Assembly: GCF_030063135.1 (NCBI RefSeq)
Contig: NZ_JASISO010000034.1
Span: 1-64,000, forward strand
Reading direction: 5' to 3'
Length of the DNA stretch: 64,000 nucleotides
DNA from: Streptomyces sp. G-G2
Lineage (GTDB): Bacteria; Actinomycetota; Actinomycetes; Streptomycetales; Streptomycetaceae
Translations under genes and position numbers: made by a program
Part shown: one piece after another, positions 8,821 to 18,299 of the stretch
Position numbering within the stretch: position 1 is the first letter of the stretch
How the letters are laid out: every line of letters begins with the position of its first letter
Notes under the pieces: model-generated
The model's input: the letters and a program-made list of their open reading frames with translations, nothing else
What the model was told of the DNA's origin: nothing
The model's database searches: none

Positions 8821-9909
<1,089 letters not shown>

Positions 9910-9921
9910 TCGGCTCGGGTC

Positions 9922-9960
9922 GGGTGTTGGGCGCGGTGGTCGCGCCCAACACCCATTTTC
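9922..9960 (+). terminator. Intrinsic terminator after msiK
   Basis: GGGTGTTGGGCGCG (9922-9935) pairs with CGCGCCCAACACCC (9941-9954), a 14-bp stem with loop GTGGT, followed by ATTTTC. Confidence 0.88.
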
Positions 9961-10084
9961 CCCGGCAGAGCGGTGCTTTTCGATCCGTGTGCGTCAACGC
10001 CCCATTCGAAAAGCCACGTCGAACCATCCCCCGACCGGGTGACTAAATGTCGCCAAACCTTCACCGAGCGCTACTCTCGCCTTC

Positions 10085-10498
10085 GTGACCCACTCTGCCC
10101 GCCGTATCGGCCGTTCCCTCGCCCTGGTCCTGCCCGTCGTCCTGGTCCTGTCCGGGACCCTGGCGGTCACGATGGTTCCTTGGGCCGACAGCACTCCGTC
10201 CCAGATCCTCACCGCCTCCGCCGAGAACGTGAACGCCCCCGCGAAGCCGATGTCCGCGCAGGACGTGCTGCGCGACAAGCTGTTGAGCGAGTTGCAGCAG
10301 GGGGAGGAGCCGGGCGTCGTCCTCACGCACCTCCAGAAGGAGGTGGACCGGCGGCCTTCGCTGGCGGACCACTGCGTGGGCATCGCCCGGGCGATCGGCC
10401 GTGCCGCGGTGGACGCGTACGGGCCGACGAAGGCCCAGTCGTTCGCCCGCCCCGTGTGCGACACGTCGTACGCGGCCGGTGTCGCCTCCTTCAGCTGA
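10085..10498 (+). CDS. Secreted or membrane-anchored hypothetical protein, 137 aa
   Basis: Small exported protein. Residues 1-35 form an Arg-containing signal segment with a hydrophobic core (SLALVLPVVLVLSGTLAV). The mature part has two cysteines (HCVGIAR and PVCDTSY) that may form a disulfide, and a helical character with no known motif. A GTG start at 10085 lies exactly 7 bases below TACTCT (10072-10077), which suggests a leaderless message. It resembles a conserved Streptomyces hypothetical; I know no function. It follows the msiK terminator and precedes the nucleotidyltransferase by 36 bases. Confidence 0.75.
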   Translation: MTHSARRIGRSLALVLPVVLVLSGTLAVTMVPWADSTPSQILTASAENVNAPAKPMSAQDVLRDKLLSELQQGEEPGVVLTHLQKEVDRRPSLADHCVGIARAIGRAAVDAYGPTKAQSFARPVCDTSYAAGVASFS

Positions 10499-10534
10499 CC
10501 CCGGCGGGCCTGGGCTCCCCCTAGGCTGCCCCGC

Positions 10535-11326
10535 ATGACGGACGTCCCAGAAGCCAGTTCCCTTCCCCCTGTTCGGCATCTCGCGGCCGCGCACCCCGTT
10601 CCGTCCTCCCAGGCGCCGCCCACTCAGGCGGTGATCCTGGCGGGCGGCCAGGGTTCGCGGCTGCGGCCGTATACGGACGACCGGCCGAAGCCGATGGTGG
10701 AGATCCCGGGGACGGGAGTGCCGATCATCGGGCACCAGCTCGCGTGGCTGGCCGCCGAGGGGGTCACGGATGCCGTGATCTCGTGCGGGCACCTCGCGGA
10801 GGTGCTCCAGGAGTGGCTGGCGGGGACCGAACTCCCGTTGCGCGTGCGCACGGTGGTGGAGGATGAGCCGCTGGGGCGAGGTGGCGGGCTGAAGTACGCG
10901 GCGGCGCGGTTGCCGGATCCGGACGGGCCCTGGTACGCGACCAACGGGGACATCTGGACCCGGTTCTCCCTGCGGGAGATGGCGGCCTTCCACGCGGAGC
11001 GGGCGGCGACGGCGACGCTGGCGCTCGCGCGGCCGCGGATTCCATGGGGGGTGGTGGAGACCAACGAGTTCGGTCAGGTGCTGGACTTCATCGAGTCCCC
11101 GCCGTCCCCTTATCTGGTCAACGCCGGGGTGTACGTCTTCTCGGCCGGATTCGCCGCGCTGCTGCCCGACGTGGGCGATCACGAGCGTACGACGTTCCCG
11201 CGGTTGGCCCGCGAGCGCCGGCTGGCGGGCTTCCCGCTGCCCCAAGGGGCGTACTGGCGGGCCATCGACACGGCGAAGGACCTGACCGAGGCGGCACGCG
11301 AACTGGCCGCCCACAGACCCCTCTAG
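10535..11326 (+). CDS. Sugar-phosphate nucleotidyltransferase-like protein
   Basis: Protein of 263 residues with the NTP_transferase (GT-A-like) fold. The signature AVILAGGQGSRLRPYTDDRPKPM is the nucleotide-binding loop with the Lys of the RPKPM motif; EDEPLGRGGGLK and the metal-binding YATNGDIWT follow. These enzymes join a sugar-1-phosphate and an NTP, as in GDP-mannose or glucose-1-phosphate thymidylyl transfer. The C-terminal hexapeptide-repeat domain of many relatives is missing, so it is a short form of about normal length for rmlA/manC-like cores. Substrate is unknown. TAGGCT 7 bases before the ATG indicates a leaderless transcript. It converges with the DoxX gene. Confidence 0.85.
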   Translation: MTDVPEASSLPPVRHLAAAHPVPSSQAPPTQAVILAGGQGSRLRPYTDDRPKPMVEIPGTGVPIIGHQLAWLAAEGVTDAVISCGHLAEVLQEWLAGTELPLRVRTVVEDEPLGRGGGLKYAAARLPDPDGPWYATNGDIWTRFSLREMAAFHAERAATATLALARPRIPWGVVETNEFGQVLDFIESPPSPYLVNAGVYVFSAGFAALLPDVGDHERTTFPRLARERRLAGFPLPQGAYWRAIDTAKDLTEAARELAAHRPL

Positions 11327-11382
11327 CGGGTCCGTGGGCGGCCAGTGGGCTGCCGGAAGGCGACCGGGGTCGGCCGGGCCGG

Positions 11383-12903
11383 TCAGTCGCCCAGGAGTCC
11401 GCCGACCAGGCCGGGCTTCTTCGCCGGGGTGGAGGCGCCGGAGCGGGCGCCCGTGGAGGACGAGGAGGGCTTCTGCTGAGGGCTCTGGCGGGGGGAGCTG
11501 CCGCGCTGGGGCTGGCGGGTCGCGGCGGGTGCCCCGGAGCCGCTGCCCGCGGTGGACTTGGAGGGTGCGCCGGAGCTCGTACGTCCGGGCGTGGACGCGG
11601 ACGCCGATGCCTTCGCGGAGGGCTGGGCGGACTTGGTGGGCTGCTTGGCGGTGGGCTGCTGGGCCTTCGAGGGCTCGTGCGGGAGCGGGGTGCCCGGCAG
11701 GTAGTTGCTGGGGGCCTGGCCGGGTCCGGGGACGGTGACGACGGTGGAGGAGCGGACCGCGCCGCCGAGGAGGGAGCCGACGAGCAGGGTGAGTCCGCAG
11801 ACGACGGTGGCCATGACGGCGCCGCGGCGCAGGACCCGGCGGCGCAGCCGCCAGATTTCGGAGCGGGGGCCGAGGGTGCGCCAGGCTTCGCCCGCGAGGC
11901 GTCCGTCGAGGGAGTAGACGGGGGCGCCCGCGATGATCAGGGGGCTCCAGGCGGCGAGGTAGATGATGTCGGGGGCGTCGTAGGCGGGGACGGTCTTCCA
12001 GCTGACGGTCATGAGCAGGGCCGCGGACAGGAGCGCTCCGAAGCAGGCGGCGAAGCGCTGCCACAGGCCGAAGACGGTGAGTACGCCGACGGCGACCTGG
12101 AGGAAGGCGACGCTGAGACCGGCGCCGACCGGGTGGGCGAGGGCGAAGTCCCGCAGGGGCTCGGCCAGCGCCCAGGGGTGCAGGGTGCGCAGCCAGGTGA
12201 CCATGGAGCCGCGTTCGCCGCCGTCGAAGTAGACGGGGTCGCACAGTTTGCCCATGCCCGCGTACACGGAGATGAAGCCGAGGAAGACGCGGAGCGGGAG
12301 CAGGACGACGCCGAGGTTCATCCGGCGGCCCGGGTAGTACGAGGCCTGGCCGCGCGCGTCGGCGGCGCGCCGGGACTCGTCGGTGCCCGCGCCCGACCCG
12401 TCGTGCGGGTCTCCGTAGCCGGGCCCGTAGGGCAGGTCGCGTACGGGCGCCATCGCGCGGGTGTCGTCGGCGTCGCCGTAGCTGCGCTGACCGATGACGG
12501 TCGGCGTGGTGAGGGTGTCGTCGGCGAGGTCCTGGGCGAGGTCGATGCGCGGGATGACCTGGGTGTCGCCGCCGTCGTACTCGTCGTGGGCGCGCCCGGC
12601 TTCCCGCACGGCCTGGAGGAGGCCGCCCATGGCCGCGGCGTCGCCGGGGGCGGACTTGCCGCTCCAGACGACGGGCGCGCGGCGGCGGGTCGCTCCGGCG
12701 GCGGCGAGGGCCCCGCCGAGAGCGGGGGCGCGTCCCGGGAAGGGGGCGTTCGCGGGGGCCTTGGGACGCGCGCTCGGGCTCGGAGCGAGCCGCACACGGA
12801 AGCTGGCGTGGTTGACGATGACCTGTGCGGGGTCGCACGGCACCTTGACCATGCTCAGCGCGGGCTGTTCGTCGAACCCTGGCGTTCTGGTGTCCACACT
12901 CAT
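11383..12903 (-). CDS. DoxX-family membrane protein with long disordered tails
   Basis: Membrane protein of 506 residues. Residues 1-195 are polar and low in complexity. The core (about 196-380) has four to five hydrophobic helices: VVLLPLRVFLGFISVYAGMG, ALAHPVGAGLSVAFLQVAVG, FGALLSAALLMTVSW and AVMATVVCGLTLLVGSLLGG, the first with the DoxX pattern ahead of GKLCDP. The last 110 residues are Ser/Pro/Ala/Lys-rich. DoxX proteins sit in thiol-redox membrane complexes in mycobacteria; here the role is unknown. ATG 12903 has a weak ribosome site. The gap 12904-13045 holds only the rlmB terminator and possible promoter sequence. Confidence 0.8.
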   Translation of the reverse strand: MSVDTRTPGFDEQPALSMVKVPCDPAQVIVNHASFRVRLAPSPSARPKAPANAPFPGRAPALGGALAAAGATRRRAPVVWSGKSAPGDAAAMGGLLQAVREAGRAHDEYDGGDTQVIPRIDLAQDLADDTLTTPTVIGQRSYGDADDTRAMAPVRDLPYGPGYGDPHDGSGAGTDESRRAADARGQASYYPGRRMNLGVVLLPLRVFLGFISVYAGMGKLCDPVYFDGGERGSMVTWLRTLHPWALAEPLRDFALAHPVGAGLSVAFLQVAVGVLTVFGLWQRFAACFGALLSAALLMTVSWKTVPAYDAPDIIYLAAWSPLIIAGAPVYSLDGRLAGEAWRTLGPRSEIWRLRRRVLRRGAVMATVVCGLTLLVGSLLGGAVRSSTVVTVPGPGQAPSNYLPGTPLPHEPSKAQQPTAKQPTKSAQPSAKASASASTPGRTSSGAPSKSTAGSGSGAPAATRQPQRGSSPRQSPQQKPSSSSTGARSGASTPAKKPGLVGGLLGD

Positions 12904-13000
12904 CTAACCGAGTGATGAGTGTTTAGGACACTGCCTTGACAGCAGGTATGTGTCCGAGACCCGTCAAGATCCAGCCTTTTCGGGGGCCCGGGCGGGACCC

Positions 13001-13026
13001 GGCCGGGTGAAAGCGTTCACCCGGCC
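13001..13026 (-). terminator. Terminator after rlmB
   Basis: GGCCGGGTGAA and TTCACCCGGCC form a perfect 11-bp stem with a 4-base loop (AGCG), 20 bases beyond the rlmB stop. Confidence 0.75.
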
Positions 13027-13045
13027 CGGTACCAAAGGGGAGTGC

Positions 13046-14002
13046 TCAGGCGCGGCGACGCGCGGCTTCGTAAAGAACCACACCGGCCGCGACACCCGCG
13101 TTGAGGGATTCGGCGCCGCCCGGCATCGGGATGCGGACGAGGTAGTCGCAGGTCTCGCCGACGAGGCGGCCGAGGCCCTTGCCCTCGCTGCCGATGACGA
13201 TGACGACCGGGCCGCCGAGGTGTTCGAGGTCGTTGACCGTGTGGGTGCCGTCGGCGGAGAGGCCCACGACGGTGAGGCCTTCCTTCTTGTAGGCCTCCAG
13301 GGCGCGGGTCAGGTTGGTGACGCGCGAGACCGGGGTGCGGGCGGCGGTGCCGGCGGAGGACTTCCAGGCGCCCGCGGTCATGCTGGCGGCGCGACGCTCG
13401 GGGATGACCACGCCGTGCCCGCCGAAGGCGGAGACGGACCGGACGATCGCGCCGAGGTTGCGGGGGTCGGTGACGCCGTCGAGGGCGACGATGAGGGGGT
13501 CCTCGCCGTTGTCGTAGGCGGCGGCGGTCAGCTCGTCGGGCTGGGCGTACTCGTACGGCGGGACCTGGAGGACCAGGCCCTGGTGGTTGAGCCCGTTGGT
13601 CATGCGGTCCAGCTCGGGGCGCGGGGCTTCCATCAGGTTGATGTTGCCGCGCTCGGAGGCGAGCTGGAGGGCTTCGCGCACGCGCTCGTCGTTGTCGATG
13701 AACTGCTGGACGTAGAGGGTGGTGGCGGGTACGCCGTCACGCAGGGCCTCGAAGACCGGGTTGCGGCCGACGACCATCTCGCTGGTGCCCTTGGGGCCGC
13801 CGCGGCGGGGGGCGGGGCGGCGCTTGGCGGCCGCCTTGGCCATCGCGTTGCCGACGCGGTTCTTCTTGTGGCCCTTGCGCTCGCCGGCGGGCGGGGTCGG
13901 GCCCTTGCCTTCCAGGCCCTTGCGCCGCTGGCCACCGCTGCCGACCGTCGCGCCCTTCTTGTTGGACGTGCGGCGGTTCCTGCGCTGGCTGTTCCCGGCC
14001 AT
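13046..14002 (-). CDS. rlmB: 23S rRNA (guanosine-2'-O)-methyltransferase RlmB
   Basis: SPOUT-class methyltransferase of 318 residues that should methylate a 23S rRNA guanosine (2251 in E. coli). The first 70 residues are a Lys/Arg-rich disordered tail typical of actinobacteria. SpoU_sub_bind covers about 77-150 (VVGRNPVFEALRDG). The catalytic domain has motif 1 DPRNLGAIVRSVSAFG, motif 2 VIVIGSEGKGLGRL and motif 3 IPMPGGAESLNAGVAAGVVL, which form the trefoil knot. Its place directly downstream of cysS, 85 bases apart with a hairpin between, is the standard actinobacterial order. Confidence 0.93.
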   Translation of the reverse strand: MAGNSQRRNRRTSNKKGATVGSGGQRRKGLEGKGPTPPAGERKGHKKNRVGNAMAKAAAKRRPAPRRGGPKGTSEMVVGRNPVFEALRDGVPATTLYVQQFIDNDERVREALQLASERGNINLMEAPRPELDRMTNGLNHQGLVLQVPPYEYAQPDELTAAAYDNGEDPLIVALDGVTDPRNLGAIVRSVSAFGGHGVVIPERRAASMTAGAWKSSAGTAARTPVSRVTNLTRALEAYKKEGLTVVGLSADGTHTVNDLEHLGGPVVIVIGSEGKGLGRLVGETCDYLVRIPMPGGAESLNAGVAAGVVLYEAARRRA

Positions 14003-14049
14003 GACCTGTACCTGTTTCGTTTATTCAGCAGTGTGTACGTATGAAGAGT

Positions 14050-14075
14050 GTGCCGCCCGGAGCGCCGGGCGGCAC
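14050..14075 (-). terminator. Hairpin between cysS and rlmB
   Basis: GTGCCGCCCGG and CCGGGCGGCAC form an 11-bp stem with loop AGCG, 12 bases past the cysS stop. It may partly separate cysS from rlmB expression. Confidence 0.65.
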
Positions 14076-14087
14076 AACGAGCTGGTC

Positions 14088-15488
14088 TCAGCGGGGGCCG
14101 AGGGTCCAGCGGGGGCCGCTCGGGCCGTCCTCGATGACCAGTCCGGACTGCTGGAGCTGGTCGCGGATCGCGTCCGCGGTGGCCCAGTCCTTGCGGGCCC
14201 GCGCGGATTCGCGCTGCTCCAGGACGAGGCGTACGAGGGTGTCGACGGCGCCGTGGAGGTCTTCGCCGCGGTCGGCCTCCCCGGCCCAGTAGGGGTCGAG
14301 CGGGTCGAGTCCGAGGACGCCCAGCATGGCCCGTACCTCTGACAGGCGCGCGATCGCGGCGTCCTTGTCGTCGGCGGCGAGTGCGCTGTTGCCCTGGCGG
14401 ACGGTGGTGTGGATGATCGCGAGGGCCTGGGGGACGCCGAGGTCGTCGTCCATGGCTTCGGCGAAGGCCGGGGGCACCTCGGCGGCGGGTTCGACGGGCG
14501 TGCCCGCCTTCTCGATGACGCGCTGGATGAATCCCTCGATGCGGGCGAAGCCGGATTCGGCCTCGCGCAGGGATTCCTCGCTGTACTCGATCATCGAGCG
14601 GTAGTGCGGGGTGCCGAGGTAGTAGCGCAGCACGATGGGGCGCCAGACCTTGACCATCTCGGAGACGAGGACGGAGTTGCCGAGCGACTTCGACATCTTC
14701 TCGCCGGACAGGGTGACCCAGGCGTTGTGCACCCAGTACTTCGCGAACTCGTCGCCGAAGGCCTTGGCCTGCACGATCTCGTTCTCGTGGTGCGGGAAGA
14801 TCAGGTCGAGCCCGCCGCCGTGGATGTCGAAGGCGCTGCCCAGGTACTTGTGGGCCATGGCGGAGCACTCCAGGTGCCAGCCGGGACGGCCGCGGCCCCA
14901 GGGGGTCTCCCAGTCGGGCTCGCCGGGCTTGGAGGCCTTCCACATGGCGAAGTCGCGGGGGTCGCGCTTGCCGGTGATGCCGCTCTCGGTGGGCTGGCGC
15001 AGGTCGTCGATGTCCTGGTTGGACAGCTCCAGGTAGCCGGGGAAGGAGCGCACGTCGAAGTAGACGCTGCCGTCCGCGACGTAGGCGTGGCCGCGCTCGA
15101 TGAGGACGCGCATCATCTCGATCATCTCCGGCACGTGGCCGGTGGCGCGCGGCTCGTACGTGGGCGGGAGGCAGCCCAGCGCGGCGTAGCCGTCGTTGAA
15201 GGCGCGCTCGTTCTCGTAGCCGATGGACCACCACGGGCGGCCCTGCGCCTCCGCCTTCGCGATGATCTTGTCGTCGATGTCGGTGACGTTGCGGATGAAG
15301 GTGACGTCGAGGCCGCGGTAGGTGAACCAGCGGCGCATGAGGTCGAAGTTCAGGTACGAGCGGACGTGGCCGATGTGCGGCGCCGCCTGAACGGTGGCAC
15401 CACACAGGTAGATCGAGACGCAGCCCGCGGTGAGCGGAGTGAAGTCACGGATCTGCCGGGCGCTGGTGTCGTACAGGCGAAGAGTCAC
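14088..15488 (-). CDS. cysS: Cysteinyl-tRNA synthetase
   Basis: Class I aminoacyl-tRNA synthetase of 466 residues that charges tRNA-Cys. It shows the zinc-site Cys and HIGH motif in CGATVQAAPHIGHVRS, a GWHLECSAMA zinc/active-site segment, and the KMSKS loop in SGEKMSKSLGNSV. The N-terminal LYLCGATVQ form distinguishes it from the mycothiol ligase MshC. The GTG start at 15488 (residues begin TLRLYDTSARQ) has TACCCT 7 bases upstream, suggesting a leaderless transcript; the longer open frame upstream lacks family similarity. ispF lies 107 bases further up on the same strand. Confidence 0.95.
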   Translation of the reverse strand: MTLRLYDTSARQIRDFTPLTAGCVSIYLCGATVQAAPHIGHVRSYLNFDLMRRWFTYRGLDVTFIRNVTDIDDKIIAKAEAQGRPWWSIGYENERAFNDGYAALGCLPPTYEPRATGHVPEMIEMMRVLIERGHAYVADGSVYFDVRSFPGYLELSNQDIDDLRQPTESGITGKRDPRDFAMWKASKPGEPDWETPWGRGRPGWHLECSAMAHKYLGSAFDIHGGGLDLIFPHHENEIVQAKAFGDEFAKYWVHNAWVTLSGEKMSKSLGNSVLVSEMVKVWRPIVLRYYLGTPHYRSMIEYSEESLREAESGFARIEGFIQRVIEKAGTPVEPAAEVPPAFAEAMDDDLGVPQALAIIHTTVRQGNSALAADDKDAAIARLSEVRAMLGVLGLDPLDPYWAGEADRGEDLHGAVDTLVRLVLEQRESARARKDWATADAIRDQLQQSGLVIEDGPSGPRWTLGPR

Positions 15489-15594
15489 GGCATCCAGGGT
15501 AGTGCGCGCGCGGCAGTGCCCCGCGACCCTTTCGGGGGCGCGGGTCGGCTTTGTTGCCGAAGCGGTGCCGTGCGGGGCGCTCGTACGGCCGTCC

Positions 15595-16107
15595 TCAGGC
15601 CCCGCTCGTGCGGTACACGAGCGCCGTGGCGATCGCGGCGAGGCCCTCGGCGCGGCCGGTGAGACCGAGGCCGTCGGTGGTGGTGCCGGAAACGGAGACG
15701 GGGGCTCCGGCCGCGGCGGCCAGGGTCTTCTGCGCTTCGTCGCGCCGCTTGCCGATCTTCGGGCGTACGCCGATGACCTGCACGGCGATGTTGCCGATCT
15801 CGAAGCCCTCGGCGCGGACGATCCGGGCGGCCTCGGCCAGGAGGGTGACGCCGGAGGCGCCGGACCACTCCGGGCGGGAGGTGCCGAAGTGTGCGCCGAG
15901 GTCGCCGACGCCCGCCGCGGAGAAGAGGGCGTCGCAGGCGGCGTGGGCGGCGACATCGCCGTCGGAGTGCCCGGCGAGGCCGTCCTCGCCCTCCCAGAAG
16001 AGGCCCGCGCACCACAGTTCGCGGCCGGCCTCGAAGGCGTGGACGTCGGTGCCGATGCCGGTCCGCGGGATCAGGAGCGCGGGGGCCGGGTGCGGGCTAG
16101 TAGGCAT
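15595..16107 (-). CDS. ispF: 2-C-methyl-D-erythritol 2,4-cyclodiphosphate synthase
   Basis: Fifth enzyme of the non-mevalonate isoprenoid pathway, 170 residues. It cyclises CDP-methylerythritol 2-phosphate, releasing CMP. The zinc ligands are in GTDVHAF (Asp, His) and in GHSDGDVAAHAACDA (second His); the nucleotide-binding tail AEGLAAIATALV is typical. The enzyme works as a trimer in the cytoplasm. Its start overlaps the end of ispD by 11 bases, so the two are translationally coupled and act one substrate apart in the pathway. Confidence 0.95.
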   Translation of the reverse strand: MPTSPHPAPALLIPRTGIGTDVHAFEAGRELWCAGLFWEGEDGLAGHSDGDVAAHAACDALFSAAGVGDLGAHFGTSRPEWSGASGVTLLAEAARIVRAEGFEIGNIAVQVIGVRPKIGKRRDEAQKTLAAAAGAPVSVSGTTTDGLGLTGRAEGLAAIATALVYRTSGA

Positions 16108-16843
16108 CGGTGGCCCTCCTGCGGGCGAGTACGGCCTCGGCGAGGACCAGGTCGAGGGGGCGGGTCACCTTGAAGGCCTCTTCGTGGCCGGGGATGAGTA
16201 CGACGGGCACCCCGAGCTTTTCCACCATTGCGGCGTCGTCGGTGGCGCCCTCGCCCTTGACGGCGAGGCTGTCGTGGGCGCGGAGCAGGGTGGCCAGGTC
16301 GAAGCCCTGCGGGGTCTGCACGGCGCGCAGCCGGGCCCGCTCGGGGGTGGCGACGACGGGCTCGGGCTCGCCCGGCTTGCCGGGTTCGACTTCCTTGACG
16401 GTGTCGGTCAGCGGCATGGCGGGGACCACGGCGGGCGCACCGTCGCGGACGGCTTCGATGACGGCGTCGACGGTGTCCACGGGGACCAGGGGGCGGGCCG
16501 CGTCGTGGACGAGTACGGAGGTGATGGTGTCCGGGAGGGCGGCCAGGCCGGCCCGTACGGACTCCTGGCGGGTCTCCCCGCCGGGGACGACCAGGAAGTC
16601 GGTGCGCTCGGGCAGCGCGTGCTCGTCGAGGAGGTGGCGGACCTCGGCGGCGCCCTCGGGCGGGGCGACGACGACCACGAGCGAGACGGCGCGGGAGCGG
16701 GCCATGGCGCGTACGGCGTGGATCAGCATGGGGACGCCGCCCAGGGAACGCAGGGCCTTGGGGGCGCCCGGGCCCAGCCGGGTGCCGCGGCCTGCCGCGG
16801 GGATCACCGCGGCGGTGCGGTGGGGGCGCGTTTCGTCATACAT
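16097..16843 (-). CDS. ispD: 2-C-methyl-D-erythritol 4-phosphate cytidylyltransferase
   Basis: Third enzyme of the non-mevalonate pathway, 248 residues, transferring CMP from CTP to methylerythritol 4-phosphate. The CTP loop is IPAAGRGTRLGPGAPKALR; VLVHDAARPLV and AVQTPQGFDLA are the substrate and family signatures. ATG 16843 (MYDETRPHRT) gives a normal length, though no clear ribosome site precedes it; the frame is open farther up without similarity. It follows carD by about 345 bases and overlaps ispF. The carD-ispD-ispF order is common in actinobacteria. Confidence 0.94.
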   Translation of the reverse strand: MYDETRPHRTAAVIPAAGRGTRLGPGAPKALRSLGGVPMLIHAVRAMARSRAVSLVVVVAPPEGAAEVRHLLDEHALPERTDFLVVPGGETRQESVRAGLAALPDTITSVLVHDAARPLVPVDTVDAVIEAVRDGAPAVVPAMPLTDTVKEVEPGKPGEPEPVVATPERARLRAVQTPQGFDLATLLRAHDSLAVKGEGATDDAAMVEKLGVPVVLIPGHEEAFKVTRPLDLVLAEAVLARRRATDAY

Positions 16844-17188
16844 CGGTGGTGGCTCCGGGTTTGTGGCTTCGGCCGACGTGGGTATGGCCAGAAGCGTGCC
16901 GGGTGCGATGCCCTCGCCCCTTCCGTGACGACCGGTCGAGCCGGCTGCCCGGACCCGGCACGCCACTGCGCCGCGCGCGGGCGCAGGAGTGGTGCGGCAG
17001 AGGTGGTTCGGCTGGGTACGGCGGGTGCGTTCGCGCGCTTGCCTGTGCGCTCGTCCGCGCGCTCGTCTGTGGGGATCTCGTCTGTGGGGATACAGACATG
17101 CCACAGCGCCCGGCGACAGTCCTCTCGGCGAGCGAGAGGGCCGTCATCGGGCGCCGCGGCACGACTGCTGTGTGGACGGTTCGTCGCG
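16844..17188. other. carD-ispD gap with tandem repeat and hairpin
   Basis: No gene is supported in these 345 bases. It holds two adjacent copies of CTCGTCTGTGGGGAT (17062-17076 and 17077-17091) and a hairpin CCTCTCG/CGAGAGG with a 5-base loop (17121-17139), 50 bases beyond the carD stop, which may end part of the carD transcript. The ispD promoter should also be here. Confidence 0.6.
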
Positions 17189-17671
17189 TCAGGACGCGAG
17201 AACCTCGTCGAGGAGGGCCTCGGCCTTGTCCTCGTTGGTGTTCTCGGCGAGCGCGAGCTCGCTCACCAGGATCTGGCGCGCCTTCGCGAGCATGCGCTTC
17301 TCGCCCGCGGAGAGCCCGCGCTCACGCTCACGACGCCACAGGTCACGTACGACTTCCGCGACCTTGATGACATCGCCAGAGGCGAGCTTTTCCAGATTTG
17401 CCTTGTAGCGACGGGACCAGTTCGTCGGCTCTTCGGCGAACGGTGCACGAAGCACCTCGAAGACCCGGTCCAGCCCTTCCTGGCCGACCACATCGCGGAC
17501 GCCCACGAACTCCGCGTTGTCCGCAGGGACGCGAACCGTCAGGTCACCCTGGGCGACCTTGAGCACCAAGTAGGTCTTGTCCACGCCTTTGATCTGGCGA
17601 GTTTCGATAGCCTCGATCAGCGCGGCCCCGTGATGGGGATAGACCACGGTGTCGCCAACCTTGAACGTCAT
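17189..17671 (-). CDS. carD: CarD-family RNA polymerase-binding regulator
   Basis: Global transcription factor of 160 residues that binds RNA polymerase beta and stabilises open promoter complexes, notably at rRNA promoters. The N-terminal Tudor-like RNAP-interaction domain is TFKVGDTVVYPHHGAALIEA...YLVLKVAQGDLTVRVPADN, and the C-terminal helical DNA-binding domain includes the conserved Trp in EEPTNWSRRYKANLEKLASG. Length matches the mycobacterial protein. GAAGGGG is 11 bases before the ATG. The 628-base gap upstream holds its promoter region and is unusually AT-rich for this window. Confidence 0.95.
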   Translation of the reverse strand: MTFKVGDTVVYPHHGAALIEAIETRQIKGVDKTYLVLKVAQGDLTVRVPADNAEFVGVRDVVGQEGLDRVFEVLRAPFAEEPTNWSRRYKANLEKLASGDVIKVAEVVRDLWRRERERGLSAGEKRMLAKARQILVSELALAENTNEDKAEALLDEVLAS

Positions 17672-18299
17672 GTGACAGGTACCCCTTCCGTGGCTATCCA
17701 GGGTAACACGAGAACCGACTGTTATGAATGGCGTTTTCGCAGGTCAGGGCCTATCTCGGGGCTTGACAACAGCGACTCGAACGTGCTGCGGAAGGGTTCC
17801 GGAAGGGGGTATTCGCAGGTCGGAGCCGCTGCGCGGACGAGCGGAATCGACCAAGCTACACCCGAGACACGACTCGCCCGACGTGACGTACGTCCCGTTT
17901 TGACCGTTTCGGAGTGGCGAAACCGAAGTACTCCGTTCGACTGGTGGGGCGAGTCTGTAGCGGGTTCCGGCCCAATCCTGAATTGATCACGAGGGCCTGT
18001 TCGAGGGAATCCCGGAATTGATCACTCATGCGGGCGCCGCGCGATATGCCGGCCTCTGATCAACCGCGACCGGTTACACGATCGGGCCGACCGGTTCAGG
18101 GTGGCCCGCCCCCTGCGGAGGGTCGGGTGCGGGGGCGGGGCGGCGGCTCGGTAACCTAAGCCCGCTGACACACACTTAGGGCGGCTTTACCAGCGCCCGA
18201 GCGCGTGCGCGTTCCATCGTCTTCACCTGCCGCACCCGCCTCACCCGCTCCACCGCCTGACCGTCCCTCCGTCCGTACGTCCTAGGAGATGCCGCCGCC
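17672..18299. other. Divergent regulatory gap carD / lipoprotein
   Basis: No gene is supported. Two copies of GAATTGATCAC lie 35 bases apart (17980-17990 and 18015-18025), with a further TGATCA at 18057-18062. The copies span about three and a half helical turns and could bind a dimeric regulator. The segment must contain the promoters of carD (left) and of the lipoprotein gene (right). Confidence 0.5.

Noticed and set aside
10061..12838. 925-residue minus-strand open frame rich in Arg and Pro
   Set aside because: Antisense or out-of-frame shadow of the nucleotidyltransferase and DoxX genes, with no domain.
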